64,000 nucleotides of DNA from the NCBI RefSeq assembly GCF_001426865.1, contig NZ_LMFO01000006.1, positions 624 through 64,623 of the forward strand, written 5' to 3'. Below, one piece after another: positions 1 to 8,406 of this stretch. The DNA comes from Paenibacillus sp. Root52. GTDB taxonomy: Bacteria; Bacillota; Bacilli; Paenibacillales; Paenibacillaceae. The notes beneath the pieces are model-generated. The model saw only the letters and a program-made list of their open reading frames with translations. It did not search any database and was not told the origin of the DNA. The position numbers and the translations under genes are program-made. Position 1 is the stretch's first letter; each line of letters opens with the position of its first letter.

Positions 1-153
1 ATGTTTCACCGACTGTGCGGACTGCTCGGCGAGCTTGTTTACCTCATTGGCGACAACGGCAAACCCACGTCCAGCTTCACCTGCCCGAGCCGCCTCAATG
101 GAGGCATCCCTATTTCTACAGATTCCATTTATATATACCTTCCTTCTTGTCAT
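1..153 (-). pseudogene. methyl-accepting chemotaxis protein fragment, runs off left edge
   Basis: Reading leftward, the frame contains [16 protein letters not shown] followed by [14 protein letters not shown], which is the hairpin tip of the chemoreceptor signalling domain. The family normally has several hundred residues before this tip; here an ATG at 153 is followed by only about 15 unrelated residues ([10 protein letters not shown]) before homology starts. No good ribosome binding site precedes that ATG. It therefore looks like a 5'-truncated receptor whose 3' end lies outside the window. A short genuine receptor-like protein is possible but less likely. Confidence 0.6.
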
Positions 154-603
154 TATTGTATACACAATATATAATCTCTAAAACTAACATATTTGTGAAA
201 TTAAGTATATAACCCCTCTAAATTAATGAGAAAACGCCTTAAAACTCCTCTTATCTTAAGCTAAGACTACATTCAATTAATCGTTAGTACATTTATACTT
301 CTTCCAACCATAATTTACAAATAGAAAAGATTCGCTGGCTGTATTCTCATATGCAAGAGTTTCTTGAATCCATGAATGCCTATGGGAATGCAGATACCTT
401 TATTGAACCGCCTTGAAGGAATTTAAATTATATTAATATAGGTGTGTATCCGACCCTAGAATATCATTTTTCACTACGAATAGGTATAGATATTACTTCT
501 AAAATTCATTACTAAGTTCACAATTTGATCAAAAATAAAACTAAAAAACAGCATTCCATTTCCATTATATATGTTAACATGGAAAAAAAAGGAGTTAATG
601 TAA
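154..603. other. AT-rich intergenic region without a supported gene
   Basis: About 450 bases between the receptor fragment and the secreted protein at 604. One frame on the + strand stays open from about 288 to a stop at 414-416 and reads like protein (IRWLYSHMQEFLESMNAYG), but it has no usable start or ribosome binding site, so it may be a coding relic. Nothing else is visible. Confidence 0.5.
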
Positions 604-1272
604 ATGTTGAAAAAAGTTTTCACTTTATGTAGTGCTCTATGTTTATCTATCGTTTTAACTCTCCCGCTTGGTTTAACGGCAAGTGCAAGTGGAGCACTAT
701 CTTCTGACACCGTCGTTACTAAAGAGAATGCTAGTCAAATAATGGAATATCTCGGATTAGATCCTAGTAATCTAGTAAGTTCTGATACTATTTCAGATGA
801 CTCTGTTGAACCTGTTACTCTGGGAGAATTACAACAGGCCCTTGTCCAATTAGAACAGTCTCCAAAAGAAGTTATAACAACAGAAAATTTTAATAGTTTA
901 GCAACTCAAACGAACTCTAATTTTTGTACAGGTTTGAAAATGCTATACTACACAACTAATCTTGGCGGTTCATTTGATCTATCATATGAAGTAGCTGCGA
1001 ATTATTCATGGAACAAGTATACTTCTGCTAATAACGCAACTGTTTCCGTCAATAATAACACTGATAACCCCTTGATAAGTTTTACAATAGCTAGTAAAAA
1101 TGTCGGGGCTAAAGTTATTAGTGATGGAGAAAAAGTGGAAATGAAAGCCACCGTTAAAGTCGATTCATGGTTAACACTTTTTAATACGGGACTGGTTAAA
1201 GTAACAACAACAACAGTTAATACAACAAAAGAATGGAATACTACACAAGGAGGGATACCAGGTTGTATCTAA
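604..1272 (+). CDS. secreted protein of unknown function
   Basis: The 222-residue product begins with a clear Sec signal peptide (MLKKVF, a hydrophobic core to about residue 24, cleavage near TASAS). An AAGGAG lies about 9 bases before the ATG. The mature part has a Ser/Asp/Glu-rich stretch (about 30-85) and a Thr/Asn-rich C-terminal half (NNATVSVNNNTDNP, VKVTTTTVNTTKEW) that looks like a beta-rich exported domain. Two cysteines are seen, one in the middle and one two residues from the end. I do not recognise a family. The gene is visibly AT-richer than the core genes and stands alone, followed by a strong terminator. It could be a small exported toxin, an inhibitor or a cell-surface protein; the sequence does not decide. 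Confidence 0.7.
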   Translation: MLKKVFTLCSALCLSIVLTLPLGLTASASGALSSDTVVTKENASQIMEYLGLDPSNLVSSDTISDDSVEPVTLGELQQALVQLEQSPKEVITTENFNSLATQTNSNFCTGLKMLYYTTNLGGSFDLSYEVAANYSWNKYTSANNATVSVNNNTDNPLISFTIASKNVGAKVISDGEKVEMKATVKVDSWLTLFNTGLVKVTTTTVNTTKEWNTTQGGIPGCI

Positions 1273-1398
1273 TAGATGTATCTCTAGTCTCTCCCTTTGA
1301 ATCTTATACTTATTTCTAAATAACATTACAACAACTATCCTAACTCACTCTCCCCCGCATAAGAAACTATGTGAAAAGAGGGCTTTTGCAATGAAATT

Positions 1399-1448
1399 CA
1401 CCCTATAAGATGGACACTTTGATTAAGTGCATCTTATAGGGTGTTTTT
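1399..1448 (+). terminator. intrinsic terminator after the secreted protein gene
   Basis: A perfect 14-bp stem (CACCCTATAAGATG with its complement at 1430-1443) encloses a second short stem (CACTT/AAGTG) and is followed directly by TTTTT. It closes the unit starting at 604. Confidence 0.9.
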
Positions 1449-1759
1449 AAATATTTTAAAAAAAGACTAAAGACCCATTCATTAGGAATTGGCTATTGCC
1501 TAAAATTCAAGCAAAAACTTCAATAAGTGGGCTTTTCTCATTCAGCTTCATTCGTCCCGGTTGCAGGAATAAAGTCTTAGCACGACTCCTCATTTAGCCT
1601 GACCATAGAACTGTTTTGTGCGTCAAATGCCTCTTATCCGTTGCGAAAGCACGTTTCGACCATTAAAATTATTGGGTAATTATCCCTTAGAGTTGAATTA
1701 TTTTCATATATACATAATCTGTAGAATGTCTTCATTATCATTTTCGCGAGGTGAATGTC
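1449..1759. other. intergenic region with a weak hairpin
   Basis: About 310 bases with no supported gene. An imperfect inverted repeat (CCCATTCATT near 1474 against AATAAGTGGG near 1525) ending in TTTTC could be a degenerate terminator. No clear promoter was found for the WXG gene that follows. Confidence 0.4.
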
Positions 1760-2827
1760 GTGACAAGAATTGTTGTCCCTCCTGAGAAGCTTCAGGATAT
1801 CTCCAAGCAATTTGCGCAAGCTTCGGTACAAAGCAGAAATATGATTAGCAACCTGAGCAGACATATTAGTTCATTACAGAGTCAATGGTCCGGAATCACA
1901 CAGGAGCGTTTCTTTCAGAATTTTCAAGTGGCACATCGGCAAATGGCGAACTTCTCTACTTCGGTATCTTCCATCGGCACAGAGCTGAATACGATTGCCA
2001 CTCGTTTCGCCCAAGCGGATCAGTCTCAGGGACAAGGTGTGCAGGCAAATGGAGGTCAGTCTCCTTCTGGCAAAGATGTTAAAACAACGTTATCGGATCT
2101 GTATGATCAAGGTAGTAAGTCTTGGGATGTACTAAATTCCATACAAGGGAATCTCGCTAAATCAGGAACTGTTTTACATGCAATTACAGCAACTTCTTTA
2201 GTATTAACAAAGACAATTCAGTTCAATGAAAGTGCTACAAAACGAAATGGAACAGCTGTTCATACAGCTAAATGGGTAAAAGGAAAAGGTGATACATTCC
2301 TAAGCCGCATGGCTCGCAACATAGATAAACAATTCCGAAAACCGGGGTTAGTTATGAAGGGGTTAAAAGGGTTTGATCATTTAACTACCAAGTTAAAAAT
2401 GGACGGTCTAGGTCTGGGATTCAATAAAGCAAACAGCTTTACACAGTGGACTCGAAATGTCATTGCAGGTGTCCATAAAGGCAGTATTGGAATGAAAACC
2501 TCTTCAATACCAAAAATGATTGGTAAAAAACTATTTCCTATCAATGTTGGATTGAACGTTATTGATGAAAGTATCAAAACAGTATCTAAGATTAAAGATG
2601 GAACCTTAACCAAAACAGACCTTGCTGTATCCACTTCCAACGTTTTAATTAAATCTGCCTCTGCCGGTGTAGGTTCTTTAGTCGGAGGAACTTTCGGATT
2701 AGCATTAGGTCCGGCAGGTGGAGCTATCGGGGCTTATGCAGGTGGAGCAATTGGAGCAATTGTAGGGGATAGCATTGCTAAAGTGGCTGAGAAAGGTATA
2801 CGGTGGGTTAGTGGATTATTCAAGTAA
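1760..2827 (+). CDS. WXG100 domain protein with glycine-zipper C-terminus, probable type VII secretion substrate
   Basis: The first 90 residues form two predicted helices joined by a W-S-G turn (LQSQWSGITQERF), the hallmark of WXG100 proteins exported by the Firmicute type VII (Ess/Yuk) system. A Gly/Gln-rich linker (about 95-105) follows, then about 250 residues of variable sequence ending in a Gly/Ala-rich hydrophobic stretch (GTFGLALGPAGGAIG, GGAIGAIVGD) like a glycine zipper that inserts in membranes. I chose GTG at 1760 because GAGGTG lies 6 bases upstream; an in-frame GTG at 1751 overlaps that site. At about 355 residues it is far longer than a bare WXG100 protein (about 100), so it resembles an effector with a toxin domain. 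Three related membrane proteins follow, as candidate immunity proteins. No ESX ATPase (EssC) is in the window. The toxin activity is inferred, not seen. Confidence 0.75.
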   Translation: MTRIVVPPEKLQDISKQFAQASVQSRNMISNLSRHISSLQSQWSGITQERFFQNFQVAHRQMANFSTSVSSIGTELNTIATRFAQADQSQGQGVQANGGQSPSGKDVKTTLSDLYDQGSKSWDVLNSIQGNLAKSGTVLHAITATSLVLTKTIQFNESATKRNGTAVHTAKWVKGKGDTFLSRMARNIDKQFRKPGLVMKGLKGFDHLTTKLKMDGLGLGFNKANSFTQWTRNVIAGVHKGSIGMKTSSIPKMIGKKLFPINVGLNVIDESIKTVSKIKDGTLTKTDLAVSTSNVLIKSASAGVGSLVGGTFGLALGPAGGAIGAYAGGAIGAIVGDSIAKVAEKGIRWVSGLFK

Positions 2828-2862
2828 GGGGTATAAAGGATCTCTTTTCGTCAGGAGGAGTT

Positions 2863-3333
2863 ATGGAATCAATAACCTATAATAGAAAGACAGCTTTTTA
2901 CAAGTCTTTTGTCTGCTTTATATTCATTTTAGTTGCTTTCATACTTTTATACGAAGTATTGACAGCTAATCTCAACATCTTCCAATATGCATACTACGGT
3001 TCAGCTTCACTTTTATGTTTCTGGTTTTTTGGCCCAGCTTGGTTTTCTTTAACTTGGATCGCAGTAGCTAACGAACCCATACTCGTTCGTTGGGACAAAA
3101 CACAAATCCTACTAAACAATGGTAAATCTATTCCTTGGAAAACCATTACAAGAATTGAACTCAAACGTCCCTTTCTTCGTAAATGGGCACAACATTCGCC
3201 TCCATTTTACCGGCTTCATCTACACCATAATAAGCATGAAGATATAAGTACATTCCATCTGCTCACACAGAAAGAACAAACCACTTATTTGGGAATGCTA
3301 CGTCAACGTTGGCATCTATATAAAGACAAGTAG
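2863..3333 (+). CDS. two-helix membrane protein with PH-like tail (first of three paralogues), candidate immunity protein
   Basis: The 156-residue protein has two predicted membrane helices (about 15-38 and 45-70), then a soluble part with N-G-K-S-I-P-W-K-x-I-T-R-I, like the PH-like domain of STM3941/YcxB-type proteins. An AGGAGG lies 5 bases before the ATG. It starts 35 bases after the WXG effector, and the next two genes are paralogues with the same start (MESITYNRK / MQYVTYQRK) and the same layout. Small membrane proteins right after a secreted effector often protect the producer; for this family that role is inferred only from position. The STM3941 resemblance is weak and from memory. Confidence 0.65.
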   Translation: MESITYNRKTAFYKSFVCFIFILVAFILLYEVLTANLNIFQYAYYGSASLLCFWFFGPAWFSLTWIAVANEPILVRWDKTQILLNNGKSIPWKTITRIELKRPFLRKWAQHSPPFYRLHLHHNKHEDISTFHLLTQKEQTTYLGMLRQRWHLYKDK

Positions 3334-3365
3334 TGTACTTCGATTCTAGTTTTTGGAGGCTATCC

Positions 3366-3848
3366 ATGCAGTACGTTACATACCAGCGCAAATTTGCTAT
3401 ACGTCATGCATTAATTTCTGCTCTATTTATTATTGCTGGATTTGTCTTGATTGGTGACGTGATCTTCGGGGAGAACAGTCCTCTACAAACCTTCTATTTT
3501 AGTAGTGCTGCCTTCTTAAGCTTTTGGTTTATTGGACGGCTATTCGTGTGGAACATCATTAGAGCATTTGGCTCCAATGTATTGTTTGGCTTTGACGAGT
3601 CTGGTATTAAGACCGAATCTGGAGAACACCTGCCTTGGAAGGAGATTCAAACGATTCAATTGGTTGCGCCGGGAATCAATAAATGGATTCAACCTACCCC
3701 ATCCTACTATGACTTGAAAATGCATAACGGACAGCGTCATAAAATCTATACGTACAGTCTACTGAAACATCAGGAAAACGATATTCTTAAAATGCTTCGC
3801 AAAACCTGGAATGAACGTAAATCACCTTCCAAAAAGCAAATAAAATAA
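3366..3848 (+). CDS. two-helix membrane protein with PH-like tail (second paralogue)
   Basis: 160 residues with two membrane helices (about 12-32 and 42-68) and a soluble tail containing GEHLPWKEIQTIQLV, matching the previous protein position by position. I set the start at ATG 3366, which has GGAGG 6 bases upstream and aligns with the paralogue's start; an upstream in-frame start at 3333 would add unrelated residues. The gap to the first copy is 32 bases, so the genes are probably co-transcribed with the WXG protein. The C-terminus is Lys-rich. Function unknown; see the first paralogue. Confidence 0.65.
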   Translation: MQYVTYQRKFAIRHALISALFIIAGFVLIGDVIFGENSPLQTFYFSSAAFLSFWFIGRLFVWNIIRAFGSNVLFGFDESGIKTESGEHLPWKEIQTIQLVAPGINKWIQPTPSYYDLKMHNGQRHKIYTYSLLKHQENDILKMLRKTWNERKSPSKKQIK

Positions 3849-3917
3849 TGCAGGAATTGGACGTAAGTTTCAAATGAATTACACCTTTGTCAAAGGGGAG
3901 TGAGTGATCAGCAATCC

Positions 3918-4398
3918 ATGGAGTCCATTACGTTTAGTCGATCAGTAGCACTGGGAAGATTTCTGATTGCTTTATCCGCAGTTTTATTTGGAATTTATCT
4001 TATATTAGCACCGGAACAGGGTGAGTTTGGCTGGTTCGCTCCCCTCTATTACGTTCTGAGATTTCGTTTTATCGATCTGGTTTGTTGGTCCTGCGTTATG
4101 TAAACTTACTGTTCTTCTATTCGCCAAAACAACTCTTATCTCATTCGACCAATATAGGGTGACCGCCAGAGACGGTAGATCCCTTCCCTGGTCTGATATT
4201 AAGCGTATTGAGGTGGTGGAAGATACTATTAACAATATAGCGCAACCGGTATCTAGGTTATACCGCTTCACTCTTTTAGATCGATCCCATGTCGACATGT
4301 CTACTTATCACCTTCTAACGAATCAACAATTTACAGATGGTGCAAAGAAATTACGTACAGCTTGGTCTCATAATAAACATCGTAAGGTTGAGAACTAA
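3918..4398 (+). pseudogene. third paralogue of the two-helix PH-like protein, frameshifted
   Basis: The frame from ATG 3918 (MESITFSRSVALGRF) matches the two upstream paralogues through the first membrane helix and into the second, then ends at 4101-4103. A second frame, open to 4398, gives LSIWFVGPALCK, then LISFDQYRVTARDGRSLPW and the expected C-terminal half. Removing one T from the TTT at 4062-4064 joins the two halves into a protein of the expected size, so there is one single-base frameshift in the second helix. It may be real decay or a sequencing error. A GTG at 3900 is also in frame but overlaps the GGGGAG site. Confidence 0.75.
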
Positions 4399-4493
4399 CT
4401 GGCATCTCTATACAAAAACCGAAAGTAGTCACGCATGTTTCTCATCACACATTCCCTACACACTCATCTAATCGAAAGAAGGCGATTAAACTC

Positions 4494-5336
4494 ATGGCTA
4501 AACCTCTAGTTACCCTATCTATCGAAGAATTCGGATTTGCGCTCGCCACGCTTGGCGCAGAAGACATTGCCGCCGGGCTTCTCAAACCAATGTATGGTGA
4601 ATTATCTGAACAGCACTGGGAACTTGTTCTGCGAGCAGCGTCTCACAGCCTGTTATCCAAAGGACTTATCGTACGTATGGAAGAAACGGAGATTGAGATC
4701 GAGCCAGAGTTTCTGAAGATGCTGATGCATTTTGCCCAAAGCCGCGGCATGATTCGCGCCTATTCCGATAGCCTTGAGCAAGAAAAAGTATTAACCATCC
4801 ACCAAGGTACAGATAACAACGATAAATACTTATATCACTTGGCAGTGGATCAACGCGTTCACCTGTTCACATGGACAGAACCGAAGGAATGGGAGGAAGA
4901 GCTATTCCGGTTCTACACAGGGCAACAGGAGCCATTCATTGAACAGCCCACTCAATTCAAGCTAACAGAGGAACAATGGAACGTACTTACGAACGAGGAT
5001 AACCGCACTGCGTTAGATACCCTCATGAATGATTGGGAAATTCCCACGGAATCGCATGAGTTACTAACGCGTTGGCATGAGTCCTTCGAAGCGTCTGGTC
5101 GTCAAGTGGATAACCTTAGTATTATTCGTTACACCAGTGACCAAACGGAGATCCCTTTGCCAGATCAAGCTCTGCTTATGCTTCATACTGAAGAAGGCTT
5201 CTGGAGCATTTCCAATAATAACGCTAGTAACGAAAGTGAAGCCAGCATCGAGATTATCCAACATTCCAGAGCGTCCTTTCGTACACAATTACGGTCATGG
5301 ATCGACCGCTTCGCAGTTCCTGTCTCCCATCCTTAA
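4494..5336 (+). CDS. cytoplasmic protein of unknown function, linked to the type VII locus
   Basis: 280 residues, acidic, with no signal peptide or membrane helix. The N-terminal 75 residues look like a winged-helix or all-helical fold (LSIEEFGFALATLG, then LVLRAASHSLLSKGLIV), followed by a mixed domain rich in Trp and Glu. The size and fold pattern resemble EspG-like or other substrate chaperones of type VII systems, but I cannot claim homology by eye. It lies 95 bases after the frameshifted membrane-protein gene and is followed by a strong terminator at 5352, so it may be the last gene of the effector unit. Start ATG has AAAGAAGG about 11 bases upstream. Confidence 0.6.
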   Translation: MAKPLVTLSIEEFGFALATLGAEDIAAGLLKPMYGELSEQHWELVLRAASHSLLSKGLIVRMEETEIEIEPEFLKMLMHFAQSRGMIRAYSDSLEQEKVLTIHQGTDNNDKYLYHLAVDQRVHLFTWTEPKEWEEELFRFYTGQQEPFIEQPTQFKLTEEQWNVLTNEDNRTALDTLMNDWEIPTESHELLTRWHESFEASGRQVDNLSIIRYTSDQTEIPLPDQALLMLHTEEGFWSISNNNASNESEASIEIIQHSRASFRTQLRSWIDRFAVPVSHP

Positions 5337-5351
5337 ACCACTATCCAACAC

Positions 5352-5404
5352 GAAGAAGTCCAAGTGCAACTATTCTCCGTTGCGCTTGGACTTCTTCTAT
5401 TTTG
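5352..5404 (+). terminator. intrinsic terminator of the WXG locus
   Basis: A 19-bp stem with one G-U pair (GAAGAAGTCCAAG and complement at 5379-5397), an 8-base loop and a T-rich tail (TATTTTG) follow the stop at 5336 by 15 bases. Confidence 0.85.
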
Positions 5405-5476
5405 CACCTATTCAGTTGGTGCTTAATGCTATGCCAATGGTCTGCTCAGCCTTCTTACTAGAAGATCCAAGACGGA

Positions 5477-5728
5477 CTATGATTCAAACGATGTTCGTTC
5501 TGGAAACTTCCCGCCTTCTCTGAACAAACATCGCACCAATCGCTGAGCGGCTCGATTGAAGTAAAAACTTGAACTCATGCCGTCCACCTGAACAGGCTCC
5601 AGTTCCTTCACACTTTCCTTAATCTTATTCATCTCAATGAGTCCCATCTTCCGCTCATTCGGTCCGAATCGATAAATAACCTTTTCATCGTCCTCCGTCT
5701 GTTTCACCAGTAGAATCATTGACGCCAT
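5477..5728 (-). CDS. small protein of unknown function
   Basis: 83 residues, charged, with no membrane helix or signal peptide. The start ATG is supported by a strong AGGGGGT about 8 bases upstream. The sequence has an N-terminal beta-like stretch (SMILLVKQTEDDEKVIYRFG) and a helical middle (MNKIKESVKELE), and ends with an Arg-rich portion (RAAQRLVRCLFREG). No family recognised. It stands alone between the convergent WXG locus and the chemoreceptor gene. Confidence 0.6.
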   Translation of the reverse strand: MASMILLVKQTEDDEKVIYRFGPNERKMGLIEMNKIKESVKELEPVQVDGMSSSFYFNRAAQRLVRCLFREGGKFPERTSFES

Positions 5729-5926
5729 ACAGGTTACCCCCTATCGTTACTAGTGAGATTCCAATGCCACAAATTCATCATACATGTTCAAAAAGATGCC
5801 GTAGACATCCCTCGGAATCAAATAGCTTTATTTTGAACTACATCTATAATTATTACCCAGATTGGAAGGAATGGATATAGGGCTTAGGTTAGTTATATTG
5901 ATCCAAAACTCCCATTTTTCCAACAT

Positions 5927-5953
5927 AAAAAGAGAGGCCCTTAAGGCCTCTCT
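5927..5953 (-). terminator. intrinsic terminator of the chemoreceptor gene
   Basis: A 9-bp stem AGAGAGGCC/GGCCTCTCT with a 5-base loop lies 6 bases beyond the receptor stop codon; read leftward it is followed by TTTT. Confidence 0.85.
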
Positions 5954-5958
5954 CTCGA

Positions 5959-7443
5959 TTATGAAGTAGCAACCAGTTTCTTCATACTTGTAATCAACTG
6001 ATCTAGTTTAGCGTAATCACTAATCATGTCTGTCATTTTGGAATCCTGCGTTCGCATATTTTGATGCATGTCCTCTACAGAAGCCATATTCTCCTGCGTA
6101 ATCCCCGCAATGTGAGACATACTATCTACCATTTCATTCTGCTGTACATGCAGATGGTTCGACGATTCACCTACACGATCGGTGTGCTCCTTCATCCGCT
6201 CCATATTCTCATGGATCTGCTCAATAAGGTCGCTCACTTCCTGTGAAACTGTTCTGCTGGTGGCTACAGCAGTCTGCCCATGAACAACCTGTCCATGTAG
6301 TCCACTGATCTGCGAACGAATATTGGATAGTATGCCATCAATCTCAGCCGCCGCTTTTCTTGAGCTATCTGCTAACTTGCGTACCTCATCGGATACAACG
6401 GCGAACCCTCTGCCATGCTCACCTGCTCGTGCTGCTTCAATCGCGGCATTCAATGCAAGTAGATTCGTCTGTTCTGCGAGCTCCTGAATGACACTGACAA
6501 TGGAGCTGATTCGTTCATTATCACTGTTAAGCTTTTGCATCATCTCTACTGTACTGCCCATCATCTGATGTACGTTCTCCACGTCAGCAGATAACACGCC
6601 CATCTGAGTGCTGCTCTGCTCGGTAAGTCTAGTATTCTCCGCTGCATAATTCTGTAGCTCACGTGTACCATCGAGTAATGTACCTACCGTCTGATTGATC
6701 GTCTGTGATGTCTCGTTTACTCTCATGACACTACCGGTCTGTGCTTCAATGGACGATGTCATCTCCGTGAAGCTGAGGGTGACTTCTTTACTGATTTCTC
6801 CTGTTGTACGTACACCCTCTTGCTGATTGTTACTGAACTGATCCAGTGTCAGAACGGATGCCTTCAATTGCTCAAGCAGATGATCCGCAACCTTCTTCGC
6901 TTCCAGCGTCTCCTGCTGTCTCTCGGTGACCTGCTTTTGTAACCATTGACTAAAGTTCGCGCCAAAAGCTAATGCAGCTGTCGCAAATCCAAGGTACAGA
7001 TACAAGTACAAGAGCGAATCCCCTGCAAACAGTCGATCTCCATACTCCGGTAACATAAATATGTACGTGCTCACGCCTGCACCCAGTACTCCTGTAAATA
7101 TGATCGTCTTATAGTCTGCATACAGCGCCATAATCGCCAAATTCACATAAACTAAGAAATACGTACTAATGACCGGATTCGGATCGAATACGATCAGCAT
7201 GACAACAATCAATGTTACGATACAAGCGATAAAATATTTAATCGATGTAACCCAGATTCGCTTGTATGTCATGAATGTAGCCACAGCACATGATGTACCT
7301 CCTATACCCACCAGCATCAAAATAATATTCATGCCCAGTCCAATCATAATATCCGTAACGATACTAAACGCAAGCATGATCCACAAAATTTTGATGAATA
7401 GCCGGTTACGTTTGTCTAGCTCCGTCAGAGCTCCCTTAACCAT
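5959..7443 (-). CDS. methyl-accepting chemotaxis protein, six-helix membrane sensor, no HAMP
   Basis: 494 residues. Residues about 15-190 hold six hydrophobic helices with almost no loops, in place of the usual two helices and outer ligand domain. The rest is a receptor signalling domain with the conserved tip [18 protein letters not shown]. No HAMP is evident between them. I set the start at ATG 7443, which has AGGGGAG 8 bases upstream; an in-frame ATG at 7485 would add 14 residues across that site. The membrane module suggests sensing of a hydrophobic ligand or the membrane state. It is 74 bases downstream of the acyltransferase gene on the same strand, so the two may share a transcript. 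Confidence 0.88.
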   Translation of the reverse strand: MVKGALTELDKRNRLFIKILWIMLAFSIVTDIMIGLGMNIILMLVGIGGTSCAVATFMTYKRIWVTSIKYFIACIVTLIVVMLIVFDPNPVISTYFLVYVNLAIMALYADYKTIIFTGVLGAGVSTYIFMLPEYGDRLFAGDSLLYLYLYLGFATAALAFGANFSQWLQKQVTERQQETLEAKKVADHLLEQLKASVLTLDQFSNNQQEGVRTTGEISKEVTLSFTEMTSSIEAQTGSVMRVNETSQTINQTVGTLLDGTRELQNYAAENTRLTEQSSTQMGVLSADVENVHQMMGSTVEMMQKLNSDNERISSIVSVIQELAEQTNLLALNAAIEAARAGEHGRGFAVVSDEVRKLADSSRKAAAEIDGILSNIRSQISGLHGQVVHGQTAVATSRTVSQEVSDLIEQIHENMERMKEHTDRVGESSNHLHVQQNEMVDSMSHIAGITQENMASVEDMHQNMRTQDSKMTDMISDYAKLDQLITSMKKLVATS

Positions 7444-7517
7444 GATGTTTCTCCCCTCTGTAAAGTACTCCCATTGAAATACCATGAATAACCTATGTAA
7501 GATCTTATAAATGAAGT

Positions 7518-8090
7518 TTACTGGGACAATTGTAGTCCCTTAGACACCAAGGCTGAATCTGATTCCGATTGAATAATCCACGAATACCGTTCCTTATGCA
7601 TATATACATCTCTCACATCCACAATGGAGGGAATAACGTCTTCACCCTTATAGAACACCCTTCCCGCAACCTTATTAATCGGCAAATGATATGAGACTCG
7701 CAACGCACGCATCAGCGTAGGTTCAAGCAACATGACGAAATACGTTATACCGTTCTTCTCCGCATAATGAACGATTGCGGACAACAATTCGGCAACATAT
7801 TGCCCCCGAAAGCTCGACAAAACTGCCATTTTATCAATCTCTGCAACCTTTTTCAGGTTCTCTTGAATCATGGGATGCGTGTGGAATGATCCAATTTCAT
7901 TAATGGAGCTATCCTCAGAATACGGCTTGATCTCCGTTGTCCCTACATAGTATCCTTCCTCCGTAATCACCACGTATCTTTCCAGAATTTCCTCTGAAAA
8001 TTCAAGCTCGAATCCTTTTTCTGTCCAGACAGTTGTCCATATCCCGTTGAACATGGCCAGTTCCACTTCACTCTCTACCCTTTTGAACAA
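7518..8090 (-). CDS. GNAT-fold acyltransferase, distantly like N-acyl amino acid or autoinducer synthases
   Basis: 190 residues with the GNAT order: [17 protein letters not shown] (strands 2-4), [14 protein letters not shown] (strand 4 and the CoA- or ACP-binding turn), then a helix and [17 protein letters not shown]. The spacing and the late strand [14 protein letters not shown] recall FeeM/LuxI-like N-acyl synthases rather than small acetyltransferases; this is a by-eye impression. The start is TTG 8090 with GGAG 3 bases before it and AAAGGAAG further up; an ATG 12 codons downstream is an alternative. It lies just upstream of a six-helix chemoreceptor on the same strand. Substrate unknown. 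Confidence 0.6.
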   Translation of the reverse strand: MFKRVESEVELAMFNGIWTTVWTEKGFELEFSEEILERYVVITEEGYYVGTTEIKPYSEDSSINEIGSFHTHPMIQENLKKVAEIDKMAVLSSFRGQYVAELLSAIVHYAEKNGITYFVMLLEPTLMRALRVSYHLPINKVAGRVFYKGEDVIPSIVDVRDVYMHKERYSWIIQSESDSALVSKGLQLSQ

Positions 8091-8406
8091 GGTCTCCGCT
8101 TCCTTTCTGAGTCATTCACAATAAAATACATTCATACATATTATCGGAACCGATAGAGGAAATATTTAGGTGGATTAAAGGCTCTCCCCTGCTTCAAACA
8201 AGCCTAAAGGGTTAAGTACCAACGGTTTGTGCCTCTGAAAAAAAAGAAAAAAGCAATGTAACTTGAATGAAAACATTCAAATCACATTACTTTATTTGGA
8301 TTTAATTAACGAATAATCCCAGATGCTCAACCTAGTGTATGAGGCTATCCGATTCAATTACATCTCTACACTCGCACTCTATAACCCCGTACTCAATAAC
8401 CTCATT
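8091..8406. other. intergenic region between the acyltransferase and RNA-repair operon
   Basis: About 315 bases. Apart from the terminator at 8240-8293 I see no gene. It should also hold the promoter of the acyltransferase gene, which I could not assign. Confidence 0.5.
8240..8293 (-). terminator. intrinsic terminator of the RNA-repair operon
   Basis: A 20-bp stem with two mismatched or wobble positions (AAAGCAATGT.. at 8250-8269 with ..ACATTACTTT at 8274-8293) and a 4-base loop; read leftward it runs into TTTTTTC and a further T-run. It lies about 110 bases past the Pnkp stop. Confidence 0.85.

Noticed and set aside
15..212. Open frame on the + strand at the left edge
   Set aside because: It lies opposite the chemoreceptor fragment, which has an unmistakable signature on the minus strand.
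288..416. Open stretch with protein-like sequence before the first gene
   Set aside because: No start codon with a ribosome binding site and no recognised family; kept only as a possible relic.
5077..5523. 148-residue open frame on the + strand
   Set aside because: It overlaps the 4494-5336 gene in another frame and runs through the terminator at 5352.
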